A stretch of 64,000 bases of DNA from Leptospira semungkisensis (lineage in GTDB: Bacteria > Spirochaetota > Leptospiria > Leptospirales > Leptospiraceae), in NCBI RefSeq assembly GCF_004770055.1, contig NZ_RQEP01000019.1, forward strand, positions 248,001 through 312,000. The letters are read 5' to 3'. Each line of letters begins with the position of its first letter. Position 1 is the stretch's first letter. The notes beneath the pieces were generated by a model. It was not told the origin of the DNA and did no database searches. It saw nothing but the letters and a program-made list of their open reading frames with translations. Position numbers and translations under genes: made by a program. Below are positions 1-9,056 of this stretch, piece by piece.

Positions 1-1057
1 CATTTCGAGCTCCATCATGGAAAATAAAGTGGGAACTGTAGGTTGGAACGGCAGGAAATCCTCTTAAAAACTTCTGCTCTCCCTGAGCGCCCGCTTCGAA
101 GATAGTTAGACCGTTTTGGATGGAGTATTCGATAGGAGAATAATAACAACATTCGAAATGCAGGAATGGAAAATGGTCGATCGATCCCCAATACCTTCCG
201 TACAATTTCTTTCCCTTTCTTAGATTAAAAGTCCCAGCAATTCTCTCTCCGTGTTTCTCTGCTAAGAAAAGTACGATCTTTTCGGAGAATTTTTCACGAA
301 TGAGCCGGAAGAATTTTCGATTCAGATACGGAGATCCCCATTTGCGGGAGTAAGTATCAGTGTAAAAGGAATAGATACTATCCATATCTTCTTCTGTGAT
401 CTCGTTTCCTTGCTTGACGAGGATGCGGATCCCATCCGAACGAATTGCCTCTCTTTCTCTCCGGATCTGCATTCTCTTCTTAGATTTGAAATCTCCCAGA
501 AAATGCTCAAAGCTTTCATAAGATCGATTGCTCCAATGAAATTGATGAGTGATCCGAGTCGCAAATCCTCTCTTCTCTAAAGCCTTTGCCTCTTCTTCTT
601 CCGTAAAAAGAAAATGGATACTAGAGAGACCTTGTCGTTTTGAATTTGCGATTAACTCAGGAAGTAAGACTTCTACCGCTTCTTCTATAGAAACTCCTTC
701 CCTTCTAAAGATCTTTCTTCCATTCACAGGAGTAAATGGATAAGCAATGAGTCCTTTCGGATAATAAGACAATCCATTCTGCGAGAAGAAATGAGCCCAG
801 GCATGATCGAAGATATACTCTCCGTATGAATCGTATTTGTGATAGAATGCAAGAGCGGAATGTAACCCTTTCTCATCTTCTGCAATTAGATATTCTGGCT
901 GCCAAGAAGTGCGAGAACCAACACAAGAAGAGAGTTCTAAAGAATATAGAAATTCATGATCTGAAAAAGGATTCTCAGGGTCCGCTAAGCGATTCCAATC
1001 TTGTGCGGAAATCTCGCTTAGAGAATCGATCCTTCGAGTCTTTGCTTTGGAAGGCAT
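1..1057 (-). CDS. GNAT/FemAB-like acyltransferase, COG3146 (DUF482) type, 3' end beyond window
   Basis: The frame starts at ATG 1057 and stays open to base 1, about 352 codons, so the C-terminus lies outside the window. The translation has features I associate with the COG3146/DUF482 group (often annotated peptidoglycan-biosynthesis or GNAT-family protein): a WAHFF segment near residue 95, an RRERE stretch near 200, and a 'LYGRYWGS ... HFECCYYSPIEY' block followed by 'FEAGAQGEQK' near 300-340. These acyl-CoA/aminoacyl-transferase-fold proteins have no firm substrate. The start lies 3 bases after the stop of the sigma-factor gene, so the two are probably co-transcribed. Seen: frame, motifs, spacing. 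Inferred: function. Confidence 0.75.
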   Translation of the reverse strand, partial: MPSKAKTRRIDSLSEISAQDWNRLADPENPFSDHEFLYSLELSSCVGSRTSWQPEYLIAEDEKGLHSALAFYHKYDSYGEYIFDHAWAHFFSQNGLSYYPKGLIAYPFTPVNGRKIFRREGVSIEEAVEVLLPELIANSKRQGLSSIHFLFTEEEEAKALEKRGFATRITHQFHWSNRSYESFEHFLGDFKSKKRMQIRREREAIRSDGIRILVKQGNEITEEDMDSIYSFYTDTYSRKWGSPYLNRKFFRLIREKFSEKIVLFLAEKHGERIAGTFNLRKGKKLYGRYWGSIDHFPFLHFECCYYSPIEYSIQNGLTIFEAGAQGEQKFLRGFPAVPTYSSHFIFHDGARN

Positions 1058-1060
1058 TTT

Positions 1061-1648
1061 CTATTTCTTGGACGTCTTTGGGTCCTCGCCCGTTCTCTCG
1101 GACTCGGAAAAAAACCGCTTCATCTTCTCTATCGATCTATGAACGATCACTTTGACATTGGATTCGGATAGTCCTGTGGTCTGGGAAATCTCTCTTACGG
1201 ATCTTCCTTCCAACTTGGCCATGGTCAAGATCTGCCTTTGTCTTGGCTCTAGGACACTCAACCAAGATTCCAATCCTTGGACTAGATCCCATTCTTCCTC
1301 CGGAGAAGATTTCTCTTCTTGCGGAAATTCTTCCATTTCGGCGAATACGAACCTTTCTCTAGTTCCTGTCTTTCGGATATAATCGATTGTTTTATATCTA
1401 GCTATCGAGAAGAACCAGGGAGCAAAGGGTCTTTCCGGTCTATAGGTGATCTTTGCCTTATGGACCCCGATCAGGATGTCTTGGATCAAATCCTCTCTGT
1501 CTTCCCAATCCTTTACCTTTTGGCTTAAATAATTGGTCAGAATCTCTCTACATTTGGTCAGAAGAAGTTCGTATTCCCTTGCATCCCCTTCTTGGGCACG
1601 GCGCATTCTTTCCGAAAGGATTTCCCAGATTTCTTGCTTACCGACCAT
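1061..1648 (-). CDS. ECF-type RNA polymerase sigma factor
   Basis: A 195-residue sigma-70-family protein with only regions 2 and 4. Region 2 spans about residues 20-95, with 'DLIQDILIGVHKA' (the DxxQExF-like helix) and 'PWFFSIARYKTIDYIRK' (-10 recognition helix). Region 4 spans about 125-180, with 'RQRQILTMAKLEGRSVREISQTTGLSESNVKV', the -35-binding helix-turn-helix. Size and domain plan match extracytoplasmic-function sigma factors. It is divergent from a DUF1109/NrsF-like membrane protein and is followed 3 bases later by a DUF482 gene. By analogy with sigF-nrsF it should be held by the membrane protein until a signal arrives. The signal and regulon are unknown. Confidence 0.9.
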   Translation of the reverse strand: MVGKQEIWEILSERMRRAQEGDAREYELLLTKCREILTNYLSQKVKDWEDREDLIQDILIGVHKAKITYRPERPFAPWFFSIARYKTIDYIRKTGTRERFVFAEMEEFPQEEKSSPEEEWDLVQGLESWLSVLEPRQRQILTMAKLEGRSVREISQTTGLSESNVKVIVHRSIEKMKRFFSESERTGEDPKTSKK

Positions 1649-1673
1649 GTAACCTTTGACCGTCTTCTCCGAA
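1649..1673 (+). promoter_or_regulatory. candidate ECF-sigma promoter (GTAACC-N15-CGAA) for the anti-sigma gene
   Basis: GTAACC at 1649-1654 and CGAA at 1670-1673 are separated by 15 bases, directly next to the sigma-factor start codon and pointing to the DUF1109 gene about 100 bases on. This resembles the -35/-10 elements described for SigF/NrsF-linked promoters in Caulobacter, though the spacer is about one base shorter. It could be chance. Confidence 0.35.
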
Positions 1674-1772
1674 ATATAACACGAGCCTGATCAAGAAAGC
1701 TATTCGACTGGATTTTTTAAGGATGTCCAATCTTTCTTACTTTAAAGCGGAAAATCTAAAAAAGGAGGAACA

Positions 1773-2396
1773 ATGTCTAACCCGAAAAACGATAAGACAG
1801 ACGAACTTATCCGTACCTTAAGTGCAGATCTGCAAAAAGGAAGTTTAAATTTTAATATTCTTTTTCTGTCTTGGCTTGGGCTTTTGGTATCAGGTCTGCT
1901 TCTTGGTTGGAGTGTTTCCCTCTTAACGAATCGCCCCGCTTTCTCAGGTTGGTGGCCAGAGCCGGCCCTCGTGATTATCTGGGGAGTCATTACCGGATAT
2001 TTACTCAGCAAGACTGCTTATCCAGAAGAGAGTTCTATTTGGATTTTCTGGGGAGCAGGTGCTGCGATCTTTCTTTGGATCGGTTTCAATCTATTTCAAT
2101 TCGCTTCCGATTTCCATATCGAGCATGTTCACATAGGTCCTTGCCCCGTTATTTTAGCTGGTTCGTCCTTGGTCTTAGGAGGAATCGGTTGGTTTGCGAT
2201 TCGCAAGATGGCAAGCTCTCGTCCCGGACTCTCTGCATTTCTTTTCTTAAGTTTTATCTTTGCAGCATCTAATCTTTGTCTGAAATTTCTTTGCCCAGTC
2301 CAAGAGCCGTCTCACGTTTTCTTAGCTCATGTTCTTGCAAGTCTTGCTTGGATCCTTATTTTTTGGATTCCTCTCAAAAAGAAATTCGTCTGGTAA
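1773..2396 (+). CDS. NrsF-like (DUF1109) six-helix membrane protein, probable anti-sigma factor
   Basis: A 207-residue protein. A short hydrophilic N-terminus (about 30 residues, 'DELIRTLSADLQKG') precedes six hydrophobic segments at about 33-50, 65-82, 88-108, 125-142, 155-172 and 185-203. Conserved-looking cysteines occur in the 'HIGPCPVI' loop near residue 125 and in 'LCLKFLCPVQ' near 170, followed by a histidine in 'SHVFLAH'. This plan fits DUF1109/NrsF, whose members bind ECF sigma factors through the cytoplasmic N-terminus and sense through paired cysteines. ATG 1773 is preceded by a strong AGGAGG (1763-1768). The divergent ECF gene is the obvious partner. Confidence 0.75.
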   Translation: MSNPKNDKTDELIRTLSADLQKGSLNFNILFLSWLGLLVSGLLLGWSVSLLTNRPAFSGWWPEPALVIIWGVITGYLLSKTAYPEESSIWIFWGAGAAIFLWIGFNLFQFASDFHIEHVHIGPCPVILAGSSLVLGGIGWFAIRKMASSRPGLSAFLFLSFIFAASNLCLKFLCPVQEPSHVFLAHVLASLAWILIFWIPLKKKFVW

Positions 2397-2423
2397 ATCT
2401 CTGCAATTCTTAGGATGATAAAA

Positions 2424-2447
2424 AGAAGAAGGATCTTCCCTTCTTCT
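2424..2447 (-). terminator. hairpin terminator between converging genes
   Basis: A 9-bp perfect stem (2424-2432 with 2439-2447) and 6-base loop. On the minus strand it is followed by a T run, so it should end the leu-helicase transcript. It also lies just after the DUF1109 gene on the other strand. Confidence 0.65.
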
Positions 2448-4327
2448 CAATCCATAAATTCCCAGGCAGTTCTGACTTCTCCGTTCAATTCGACGGACTG
2501 CATTAAGTCCTGAAAAAAATCATTTTGGCCGAGTGTCGATCCATCTCCAATCATCACTAGAAGTTTCTTTGCTCGAGTCATTCCCACGTTCCAACGTCTC
2601 GTCTCGGAGAGAAATCCGACCTGGCCTTCTTGGTTCGAGCGAACCAAACTGAAAACAACGGCTCCCATCTCTCTTCCCTGGAAGGAATCTACAGTTTCTA
2701 CTTCTATCTTACTTGCAAGCTCAGGATTCATCTCTTCCAATTTTTGAAGAAGAAGATAACGCTGAAATCTATAAGGAGATATGATAGTAAGCTCTTCTGG
2801 TTTCCATCCTGCTTCTATGAGTTTGTTAACAATGGAAATTGTGAACTCAGCTTCCCAAGGATTCCCGAGACTCCCATCTAGATTTTCTTCCGCAGTATCC
2901 GTGCCGGAAGTATCCAAGAAAACCAAGCTGGAAGAGAAAGGATATTGGTCCGCAAAAGGAGATGGATTTCTATCTTCTTCCGGAAATCCGGACTTCAGTC
3001 TTCCTTCATAGAATTTATGATTGGGAAAGCTCATGATCGGATCGGTCATCCTATATTGAGTATCCAACAGAAAGACTCTATCCTTATCCGGGAAAAGACC
3101 GATCAGTCTCTCCATTAGAGAAACTTTAAGTAAAGGATCATCAGAAAGAACTGTTGGTGGAAGCTGAAAAGGATCTCCTGCAATCACCACTTTTTCCGCC
3201 TTTAAGATCGGAAGCCAAGAAGAAGGTTCTATCGCCTGGCTACCCTCATCTAAGATCGCATAATCAAATTTCTTATTTTCTAAAAGATAAGAAGAAGCTC
3301 CAGTATGAGTGCAAACGATCACAGGATGAGAATCGAGTAAGTATTGGACCAACACTTTCTGTCTGGACTTAATCCCTTTTCTAAGTTGGTCCGCTTCTTT
3401 ATATAGAGCCTTTCTTTCCTCTGCTTCTTCTTTGCCGAAACTTCTCTTGAACTTACGCGCCTTCTTTAATAATTCCTGAACTTCCTTTCGGTCCCTTTCG
3501 ATCAGCTTTGCCTCCGGATGAGAAGAAAGCTTGAATTCCATCGAGTTCTGAAGAATGTTCTGGCTGATCCGTGCAGGGTGTCCTAAGCGAAGCACGGAAA
3601 CTCCAAGCTCTACTAAACATTCCACTAAAAGATCTGAGGCAGAATTCGTAGGTGCTGAAGCTAGGATCTTTTTATCTTGTGCGACTAAAAGACGGATCGC
3701 TTCTACGATGGTCTTGGTTTTTCCGGTTCCGGGAGGACCATGCACTAGTATAAAGTCCTCAGTTTGTAAGATCGCCGAAACTGCGTTCTTCTGAGACCTA
3801 TTCAATTTTTCTGATATACCGGAAAGAGTCTTAAAGTTAGGAGAGGTGATCTTGATCTGATCCGAGAAAAGATCCGCAAAGAATTTTGCGCGAGTTCCTT
3901 TTTCTGCAGTGAGGACTTTTTCTAAACCCTTATCCCATTCTTTAAAACTTGTCTCATCGGGTAGAATTTCTAATGCGAGCTTCCCCTCTTCTACCCATTC
4001 GGGTACCTCGTCCATATAAACGATATAAGAGTCTTCATTTGCTTTTAAAAGAACGGTAGGATATTCTTCCGATTCCTTTACGATACGCACCGGAGTTCCT
4101 GTTCGAAACAGTTCCGGTATATTCTTTTCTTTGGTGGGTTTGAGAACTACCTTCCAATTTCCATCGGCGCTTAATTCAGCATCCTCGAATACCAATGGAA
4201 AAACAGTGAGCCCATTTTGGATCCTTTGGTTTAGATCCGAATCGGCTAATTCTGCCTTGTAACGATCTAGCTCTGCCTTTCTTTCTTTTTTGAGAGATTC
4301 TCTTAAGGACTCGTAATGAGATCCCAT
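2447..4327 (-). CDS. superfamily 1 DNA/RNA helicase, UPF1/IGHMBP2 (SMUBP-2) type
   Basis: A 626-residue protein with all SF1B helicase motifs: motif I GPPGTGKT (about 197-204), Ia 'ASAPTNSASDLL', II 'ILDEGSQ' (about 360, DEGS in place of DEAA), III 'GDPFQLPP', IV/V 'VDSFQGRE' (about 565) and VI 'NVGMTRAKK' (about 595). The first 170 residues contain a beta-rich 1B/stalk region as in IGHMBP2-like bacterial proteins. Such enzymes translocate 5' to 3' on single-stranded nucleic acid; the cellular role in bacteria is not established. It is last in the leuC operon, 5 bases after the cysteine-synthase-like gene. Confidence 0.9.
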   Translation of the reverse strand: MGSHYESLRESLKKERKAELDRYKAELADSDLNQRIQNGLTVFPLVFEDAELSADGNWKVVLKPTKEKNIPELFRTGTPVRIVKESEEYPTVLLKANEDSYIVYMDEVPEWVEEGKLALEILPDETSFKEWDKGLEKVLTAEKGTRAKFFADLFSDQIKITSPNFKTLSGISEKLNRSQKNAVSAILQTEDFILVHGPPGTGKTKTIVEAIRLLVAQDKKILASAPTNSASDLLVECLVELGVSVLRLGHPARISQNILQNSMEFKLSSHPEAKLIERDRKEVQELLKKARKFKRSFGKEEAEERKALYKEADQLRKGIKSRQKVLVQYLLDSHPVIVCTHTGASSYLLENKKFDYAILDEGSQAIEPSSWLPILKAEKVVIAGDPFQLPPTVLSDDPLLKVSLMERLIGLFPDKDRVFLLDTQYRMTDPIMSFPNHKFYEGRLKSGFPEEDRNPSPFADQYPFSSSLVFLDTSGTDTAEENLDGSLGNPWEAEFTISIVNKLIEAGWKPEELTIISPYRFQRYLLLQKLEEMNPELASKIEVETVDSFQGREMGAVVFSLVRSNQEGQVGFLSETRRWNVGMTRAKKLLVMIGDGSTLGQNDFFQDLMQSVELNGEVRTAWEFMD

Positions 4328-4332
4328 GCTTT

Positions 4333-5334
4333 TTAGAGACGATCTGGAGATAAGACTACGATCTTGTAGCTAGGAGTCTTTTGGTCCTCTCTAGTAGGAA
4401 GACTCTCTGCATAATGAATTGCCGAGGCCAAAGTGGTTCCTGTCGTAAGCCCCGCAAAGATACCTTCTTTTTGATAGAGCTCGGATTGATAACGAAGTGC
4501 TTCTTCTCTGTCCACACCTATATATTGATCGGTAACCTTCGGATCGAAAGACTCAGGAAGTCGAATGCTTGCGTCTCCCTGCACCATCTTACGGATGAAT
4601 CTAGAATTCTTACTCACTCCCATGATCACACGAAGAGAAGGTTTCTTGCTTTTTAGGAATCGCCCAACACCAGAAAGAGTTCCACCGGAACCTCCTCCTG
4701 CTACGAACGCATCCACATTCCCGGCAAGGTCTCTCCAGATTTCCGGTCCAGTAAATAGGAAATGAGCATTGGTATTTGCCATGTCCTTGAATTCATTTAG
4801 GATAACTGTATTCTTATCTTTTTCTTTAGCAGCTTTTGCAGTTTCAAGAAGGGAATCGTCCCAATTTCCTTTTGCAAGTTGAACCACTTCTACAGAGGCA
4901 CCATACGCCTTCAGTTCCTTGATCTTTTCCTGCTCAGTGTCTGGAGCGAGATATACTTTGAATTTATACTGACGAATCGCAGCAATCCAAGCGAGAGAAA
5001 TTGCTGTGGTATTATAGCCCGCTTGCAGGATATGCCCGCCTGGCTTCAGTTCTCCCCTTCTTTCAGCAGCAAGCACCATAGAAAGAGCGGTTCTATCTTT
5101 CACACTTCCGGTAGGATTGCAAAACTCAGCTTTTAGATAGATTTCGACATTCGGGATATGAGAACCGATCTGATTCAAACGGATCAAAGGAGTATTGCCG
5201 ATCATCTGCAATACATTCTCTTTGATCGGCTTCGCTACGCTAAGCTCTCTTCCGAATACATTTTGGACATTATTGAGGGCACCGAGTAGGCTATTGCCGA
5301 ACTCGTCGATGGAACGGGAAATCTCGTCAAACAT
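4333..5334 (-). CDS. PLP-dependent cysteine synthase/CBS-family protein with divergent active-site loops
   Basis: A 333-residue fold-type II PLP enzyme. It has 'GNTPLIRL' (46-53), the PLP lysine in GSVKDRTA (Lys79) and a phosphate loop GGGSGGT (about 213-219). Three signature sites depart from CysK/CysM: the substrate loop SGNTG is replaced by GYNTT (106-110), GTGGT reads GSGGT, and the protein stops at SPDRL where the family reads PDSG/PSSG-x-RYLS, so the serine that normally contacts the PLP ring nitrogen is absent. It follows leuD by 34 bases and precedes the helicase by 5. It may have altered substrate specificity; O-acetylserine sulfhydrylase activity should not be assumed. Confidence 0.8.
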   Translation of the reverse strand: MFDEISRSIDEFGNSLLGALNNVQNVFGRELSVAKPIKENVLQMIGNTPLIRLNQIGSHIPNVEIYLKAEFCNPTGSVKDRTALSMVLAAERRGELKPGGHILQAGYNTTAISLAWIAAIRQYKFKVYLAPDTEQEKIKELKAYGASVEVVQLAKGNWDDSLLETAKAAKEKDKNTVILNEFKDMANTNAHFLFTGPEIWRDLAGNVDAFVAGGGSGGTLSGVGRFLKSKKPSLRVIMGVSKNSRFIRKMVQGDASIRLPESFDPKVTDQYIGVDREEALRYQSELYQKEGIFAGLTTGTTLASAIHYAESLPTREDQKTPSYKIVVLSPDRL

Positions 5335-5368
5335 AGTCTCTCTTCTTGCGCCCTTCTATCCAAGATCT

Positions 5369-5995
5369 TTATTTTTTGGAAGCGTATAACCAAGGAACGT
5401 CTTTACGGTTTTGGTCTTCGTACAATTTGATCTTCGCCTCGTGCTGAAGTGTTAAACCGATATCATCCAGTCCATTATACAAACAATATTTTCTAAAAGA
5501 ATCTACTTCGAAAGAATAAACGTTTCCGGAAGGACTGATCACATTCTGCTTATCCAAGTCGATCTTGATCTTTGCACCCGGGGTTTTTTCCACGATTTTA
5601 AAGATCTCTTCGACTTCTTCTGCCTTTAATACAACAGGCAGCATTCCATTTTTGAAACAATTATTATAAAAGATGTCGGCATAAGAAGGAGCAATGATCG
5701 CTCTAAATCCGTAATCTTCCAAGGCCCAAGGAGCATGCTCTCTCGAGGATCCACATCCGAAATTGTCCCTGGTAACGAGTACCGAGGCTCCCTTGTAACG
5801 GTCCAGGTTTAAGCTGAACTCTGGATTTGGTTTAGTGCCCTCGTCGTCCAAGTATCTCCAGTCATGGAATAAGTGGATCCCGAATCCGGTTCTTTCAATC
5901 TTCTTTAAGAATTGCTTAGGGATGATCTGGTCAGTATCTATATTCGGGCGATCGATCAGAACTGCGAGACCTTCGTGTTGGGTAAATGCTTTCAT
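5369..5995 (-). CDS. leuD: 3-isopropylmalate dehydratase small subunit
   Basis: A 208-residue LeuD. It has '[15 protein letters not shown]' near the N-terminus, '[13 protein letters not shown]' (the substrate-specificity swivel motif, about 82-94) and '[17 protein letters not shown]'. It forms the isomerase heterodimer with LeuC and interconverts 2- and 3-isopropylmalate in leucine synthesis. In leptospires the same enzyme is thought also to serve the citramalate route to isoleucine. It follows leuC by 14 bases. Confidence 0.95.
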   Translation of the reverse strand: MKAFTQHEGLAVLIDRPNIDTDQIIPKQFLKKIERTGFGIHLFHDWRYLDDEGTKPNPEFSLNLDRYKGASVLVTRDNFGCGSSREHAPWALEDYGFRAIIAPSYADIFYNNCFKNGMLPVVLKAEEVEEIFKIVEKTPGAKIKIDLDKQNVISPSGNVYSFEVDSFRKYCLYNGLDDIGLTLQHEAKIKLYEDQNRKDVPWLYASKK

Positions 5996-6009
5996 TCTTC
6001 TCTATCTCC

Positions 6010-7407
6010 TTATTTCCAAGAACGGATATCTACGAAATGACCTTCGATCGCGGCAGCTGCTGCCATTGCAGGACCGACTAGGTGGGTTCTTCCCCCTTTA
6101 CCTTGTCTTCCCTCGAAGTTACGATTGGAAGTGGAAGCACATCTGTCTCCCGGAGAAAGAACATCATCATTCATAGCAAGACACATAGAACAACCTGGCT
6201 GTCTCCATTCGAAACCCGCTTCTACGAAGATCTTGTCCAGACCTTCTTGTTCCGCCTGGCGTTTTACTCTTCCGGATCCTGGAACTACAATTGCTTGCAC
6301 CTTAGAAGAGACTTTCTTTCCTTTTACGGTAGAAGCTGCCACTCTTAGATCTTCAATCCTCGAGTTCGTGCAAGAACCGATAAAGACCTTATTGACTGTT
6401 ACTTCTTCCAGCTTTTGTCCAGGACTCAGGTCCATGTATTTAAGTGCGTTCTCGATGCTTATCTTTTCCACTGGATCAGAAGCGTCCTTAGGATCAGGAA
6501 CGACTCCGGTAACAGGGACGACTTGTCCTGGAGAAGTTCCCCAGGTAACTTGAGGAGCGATGTCCTCTGCTTTCAATACGATGCTAGTGTCGAACTTAGC
6601 GCCTTCGTCAGTCACATAACGTTTCCATTTCTGGAGAGCGAGTTCCCATTCCGCACCCTTAGGCGCAAAGTCTCTATCTTTTAGATAATCAAAAGTAATT
6701 TGGTCCGGAGCGATGAGTCCCGCACGAGCACCAGCTTCGATCGACATATTGCAGACTGTCATACGAGCTTCCATACTAAGGGAAGAAATCGCAGATCCTC
6801 TGTATTCGATTACGTATCCGGTCGCTCCACCTGTGCCTATTTTTCCGATGATTGCGAGAACGATATCCTTCGCGGTCACATGGGGAGATAATTTTCCGTC
6901 TACTCGGATCTCCATTGTCTTCGCTCTTCTTTGCAGAAGAGTTTGAGTGGCAAGCACGTGCTCCACTTCGGATGTTCCAATACCGAAGGCAAGAGCTCCA
7001 AAGGCTCCATGAGTAGAAGTATGAGAGTCGCCGCAGACAATTGTCATCCCAGGATGAGTCAGTCCCATCTCAGGAGCGATCACGTGAATGATCCCTTGGT
7101 CCGGGTGATTTAGATCGTATAATGTGATCCCGTTCTCCTCACAATTCTTCATGAGAGTTTTCATCTGATTTGCAGAGATAGGATCTGCTAATTCTAAATC
7201 ACGAATGCGAGTGGAAACATTGTGGTCCATAGTCGCGAAAGTAGCTTCCGGACGACGAACTTTTCTAGACGCCATACGAAGGCCGTCAAAAGCCTGGGGG
7301 CTTGTTACCTCGTGAATGAGGTGGCGATCTATATAGAGAAGGTAGGAGCCCCCTTCCAATTCGCCGACCAGATGGTCTTCCCAGATTTTTTCGAACATCG
7401 TTTTCAT
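6010..7407 (-). CDS. leuC: 3-isopropylmalate dehydratase large subunit
   Basis: A 465-residue aconitase-family protein. The three [4Fe-4S] ligands are in '[10 protein letters not shown]' (about 343) and 'GCSMCLAMN' (about 403-411); other signatures are '[12 protein letters not shown]' and '[15 protein letters not shown]'. Length is normal. Two in-frame ATGs lie close together (7407 and 7398); the first has a G-rich site about 10 bases upstream. It is first gene of the leuC-leuD-PLP enzyme-helicase operon. The 167-base gap before it should hold the promoter, but I cannot place a convincing one. Confidence 0.96.
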   Translation of the reverse strand: MKTMFEKIWEDHLVGELEGGSYLLYIDRHLIHEVTSPQAFDGLRMASRKVRRPEATFATMDHNVSTRIRDLELADPISANQMKTLMKNCEENGITLYDLNHPDQGIIHVIAPEMGLTHPGMTIVCGDSHTSTHGAFGALAFGIGTSEVEHVLATQTLLQRRAKTMEIRVDGKLSPHVTAKDIVLAIIGKIGTGGATGYVIEYRGSAISSLSMEARMTVCNMSIEAGARAGLIAPDQITFDYLKDRDFAPKGAEWELALQKWKRYVTDEGAKFDTSIVLKAEDIAPQVTWGTSPGQVVPVTGVVPDPKDASDPVEKISIENALKYMDLSPGQKLEEVTVNKVFIGSCTNSRIEDLRVAASTVKGKKVSSKVQAIVVPGSGRVKRQAEQEGLDKIFVEAGFEWRQPGCSMCLAMNDDVLSPGDRCASTSNRNFEGRQGKGGRTHLVGPAMAAAAAIEGHFVDIRSWK

Positions 7408-7574
7408 GGTGTGCAGATCCCCCAGGGGGTAATAAAAGATAAAGATTAGACTCCGGATCCGATCCGGCAGGAAGAGCTAAGATTTCCAGACTTTCGGAAG
7501 AGTCTCTCTTCCATGCTAAAAAGTAGCGGTTTTTCGTAAAGAAGGTTCCGAAAGAGAGACTCCGATTTGCTTCT

Positions 7575-9056
7575 CTACTTCCCTCTAAATACTAGAAGAG
7601 CTTTGCCTATGCCGATCTCGTCGAAATCGTACAAGATACGGGGCCTAAGCACTTTCTTACCATTTAAGAATGTGCCCGCCTCGGAGACCAGATCATAGAG
7701 TATGTATCTATTTCTGACTTTTCGGATCCGAGCGTGGTTTTTACTCACGGATTGCTCGTATAAAACCAGATCACATAGATCCGAATTCCCGATCGTCGTT
7801 TCTGCTCTTCCTAATGAATACTGTTTGCCAGGATTTCTTCCCTCTTTCAGGACAAGGGTTGCCTTTTCATAGGCCTCTCCTTCTTCGAATTCCTTTAGGG
7901 CGATTGGATGAGAGCGTTCCGTTTCGATCCGGTCTTCTTCGGAGTACACCAATTGGTATTGGTTGCCGTACATTTTTCGATACGCATCTTGCTCGTCTTC
8001 AATGGTATGCAATCTTTCTTCCGGGCTCACAGAACCTTCCGGTTGTTTCTTTCCCTTCCTCCAAACTAGAAGAAGAGCAACCAAGGTAAGAAAAACTAAA
8101 AAGCCTAGGCTCGGTAAAAAGATAGAAGGATGTAAGAGAAAGGTTCTGATCCGAGTGCCAAATGGAATATCGTATGCAAAAGTCAATCTTCTGGAACTCT
8201 TCGTTTCCAATTCGACTTGCACCGCACCGTCTCCCTGAAATTGCCATTCGTCTTGGAAGGGAGAATCGTAGGTCAAAGACCAAGGCTTCTTTCTAAAGTA
8301 ATTCTGGTCAGAAAGAAGTTGGCTTCTAAAATCTGCACTGGTGAGAGAATAGAATTCTCCTCCATATCTCTTTGCTAGATATTTGGCTCCGGTAGAAGCG
8401 AAAGAAAGCACATGGACGGGAACATTTCGAGTGTATTCTCCGTTTTGTGCCTCGGAAGAAGGGATCAAATCCCTATCGTAAAATAATACCAACACATAAT
8501 CGTTTTCTTGCAAACGAGGAGAGATCTTTTGAAATACATAGTCCAGATTAGAAGAAGTATTCCTGTTGGATTTTCCTCCGGGAACCTTGGCTTCTTTTAA
8601 GGCGTCCGATTTTCCTAGATCTTCCTTGGATAGAAATACATCGTCTGTAAAGAATACGAAACTGAATCTGTCTTCGGGCTCGCCTCTTTCTACGATCGTC
8701 TTAATGATCTCTGTGGCCTGCATATTATGATCGAAAGAGTCGGTCATCTGAGTGACCAGATAGAAATGAACTGGTCTTGTGCCGTCCGGTCTTTCCACCT
8801 TGCTCGGCCCGACTCTACGAGAACGATTTTCCTTATGCTCGGAAAGAGAAAGAATCTCCTTATCTAAGGAAAGTCCCCTACTTGCTCTGAGTCGTACTTC
8901 TACCTTAGGATAATCGGAAATATCAAAGTCTTCTAAAATAAGGCTCTCCGCTCCAACAAACAATGGAAAAGCGAATAGTAAGAAAAATACGAAACGAAAG
9001 AAGACCCCAGATCGCATGGCGTTACGCAATTTAAGCAAAATTTTCATCCAAGGCAA
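7575..9056 (-). CDS. membrane protein: exported VWA-like domain, one TM helix, cytoplasmic FHA domain
   Basis: 493 residues as drawn. After a signal sequence (about 14-36) comes an alpha/beta domain (about 60-270) resembling a degenerate von Willebrand A fold: strands such as 'RPVHFYLVTQMTDS', 'FSFVFFTDDV', 'DYVLVLFYDRD' and 'PVHVLSF', with the DxSxS metal site not intact (MTDSFDH). A TM helix follows at about 310-330, then a charged linker and a C-terminal FHA domain (about 400-490) with 'SLGRAETTIG', 'SVSKNHARI' and 'GTFLNGKKV'. FHA domains bind phosphothreonine, so this could link a periplasmic event to Ser/Thr phosphorylation. The ORF overlaps the ABC gene by 26 bases; starts at 9047 and 9017 are also possible. 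Confidence 0.75.
   Translation of the reverse strand: MPWMKILLKLRNAMRSGVFFRFVFFLLFAFPLFVGAESLILEDFDISDYPKVEVRLRASRGLSLDKEILSLSEHKENRSRRVGPSKVERPDGTRPVHFYLVTQMTDSFDHNMQATEIIKTIVERGEPEDRFSFVFFTDDVFLSKEDLGKSDALKEAKVPGGKSNRNTSSNLDYVFQKISPRLQENDYVLVLFYDRDLIPSSEAQNGEYTRNVPVHVLSFASTGAKYLAKRYGGEFYSLTSADFRSQLLSDQNYFRKKPWSLTYDSPFQDEWQFQGDGAVQVELETKSSRRLTFAYDIPFGTRIRTFLLHPSIFLPSLGFLVFLTLVALLLVWRKGKKQPEGSVSPEERLHTIEDEQDAYRKMYGNQYQLVYSEEDRIETERSHPIALKEFEEGEAYEKATLVLKEGRNPGKQYSLGRAETTIGNSDLCDLVLYEQSVSKNHARIRKVRNRYILYDLVSEAGTFLNGKKVLRPRILYDFDEIGIGKALLVFRGK

Noticed and set aside
7423..7434. CCCCC-A-GGGGG palindrome near the leuC ribosome site
   Set aside because: Too short and centred on the ribosome site; no second copy or longer stem, so chance is enough.
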